Positions 16,067 through 16,140 of a stretch of DNA of 16,140 nucleotides are shown here, one piece after another. Under the pieces are notes generated by a model. That model was given only the letters and a program-made list of their open reading frames with translations. It searched no databases and was not told where the DNA came from. Source of the stretch: Candidatus Pelagibacter sp. (GTDB lineage: Bacteria; Pseudomonadota; Alphaproteobacteria; Pelagibacterales; Pelagibacteraceae); the NCBI GenBank assembly GCA_028101445.1, contig JAOHKR010000015.1, positions 1 through 16,140 on the forward strand. Reading direction: 5' to 3'. Positions within the stretch are counted from its first letter, which is position 1, and each line of letters opens with the position of its first letter. The translations under genes and the position numbers were made by a program.

Positions 16067-16140
16067 ATGAAATTTTTAAATAATTTATCTTTACAAAAAT
16101 CCGTTATTGTTTTTTTTCTAATAGTCTTTCTAATTCTTGT
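16067..16140 (+). CDS. Start of a membrane protein, cut by the right edge
   Basis: An ATG at 16067 opens a frame that continues past the window end with 24 full codons visible. The first dozen residues, MKFLNNLSLQKS, are polar, and then a strongly hydrophobic run (VIVFFLIVFLIL) forms a membrane helix or signal anchor. An in-frame stop at 16055-16057 rules out an earlier start. There is no ribosome binding site; TATAAT lies directly against the ATG. A cytoplasmic lead plus first helix like this is seen in sensor kinases and other anchored proteins, but too little is present to name it. Confidence 0.6.
   Translation, partial: MKFLNNLSLQKSVIVFFLIVFLIL

Noticed and set aside
1..16140. CRISPR arrays, insertion sequences, integrase sites, phage genes or riboswitches
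   Set aside because: No regularly spaced repeats, transposase-like frames, duplicated tRNA ends or recognisable riboswitch cores were seen on either strand.

Overview
The window is very AT-rich with tightly packed genes, minimal spacers and several overlapping gene ends. Its gene content is alphaproteobacterial: a Suv3-like helicase, a homodimeric-type pyruvate dehydrogenase E1, a TAXI-type TRAP transporter and acetoacetyl-CoA synthetase. This suggests a streamlined marine alphaproteobacterium such as a Pelagibacterales (SAR11) relative or another AT-rich marine lineage. That placement is inferred from composition and gene style; no rRNA is present to confirm it.

Layout, left to right. Positions 1-2082 (minus strand) hold most of a Suv3-like superfamily 2 RNA helicase whose C-terminus runs off the left edge. 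A short divergent promoter region follows. Next, on the plus strand, come a PLP-dependent aminotransferase (2150-3478), a TAXI-type solute receptor (3544-4548), a strong intrinsic terminator (about 4569-4603) and the fused 4TM/12TM TRAP permease (4626-6950), which has a C-terminal extramembrane domain. The permease converges, with a 4-nt overlap, on a minus-strand operon running from 12510 down to 6947: aceE, aceF, an EamA/DMT-family permease and a PaaI-like thioesterase. A 269-bp divergent region (12511-12779) carries a possible 33-residue basic peptide gene and a perfect 11-bp-arm inverted repeat touching the next start codon. Acetoacetyl-CoA synthetase (12780-14708, plus) converges with a single-base gap on an acetyl-CoA acetyltransferase (14710-15885, minus). 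A tRNA-Arg(ACG) follows at 15946-16022, and then the first 24 codons of a membrane protein cut by the right edge.

How the genes fit together. The right half centres on acetyl-CoA. Pyruvate dehydrogenase E1 and E2 make acetyl-CoA from pyruvate (E3 is not in the window). Acetoacetyl-CoA synthetase and thiolase can convert acetoacetate to two acetyl-CoA. The left half is a sodium-dependent TRAP uptake system for an unidentified, probably organic-acid-like, substrate next to an aminotransferase of unknown specificity.

The most notable feature is AceE, which carries its own N-terminal lipoyl domain, closely similar to the one on AceF. No CRISPR array, mobile element, phage region or clearly new defence or biosynthetic system was seen. 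This looks like a core-genome region with a few unusual details, not an accessory island.
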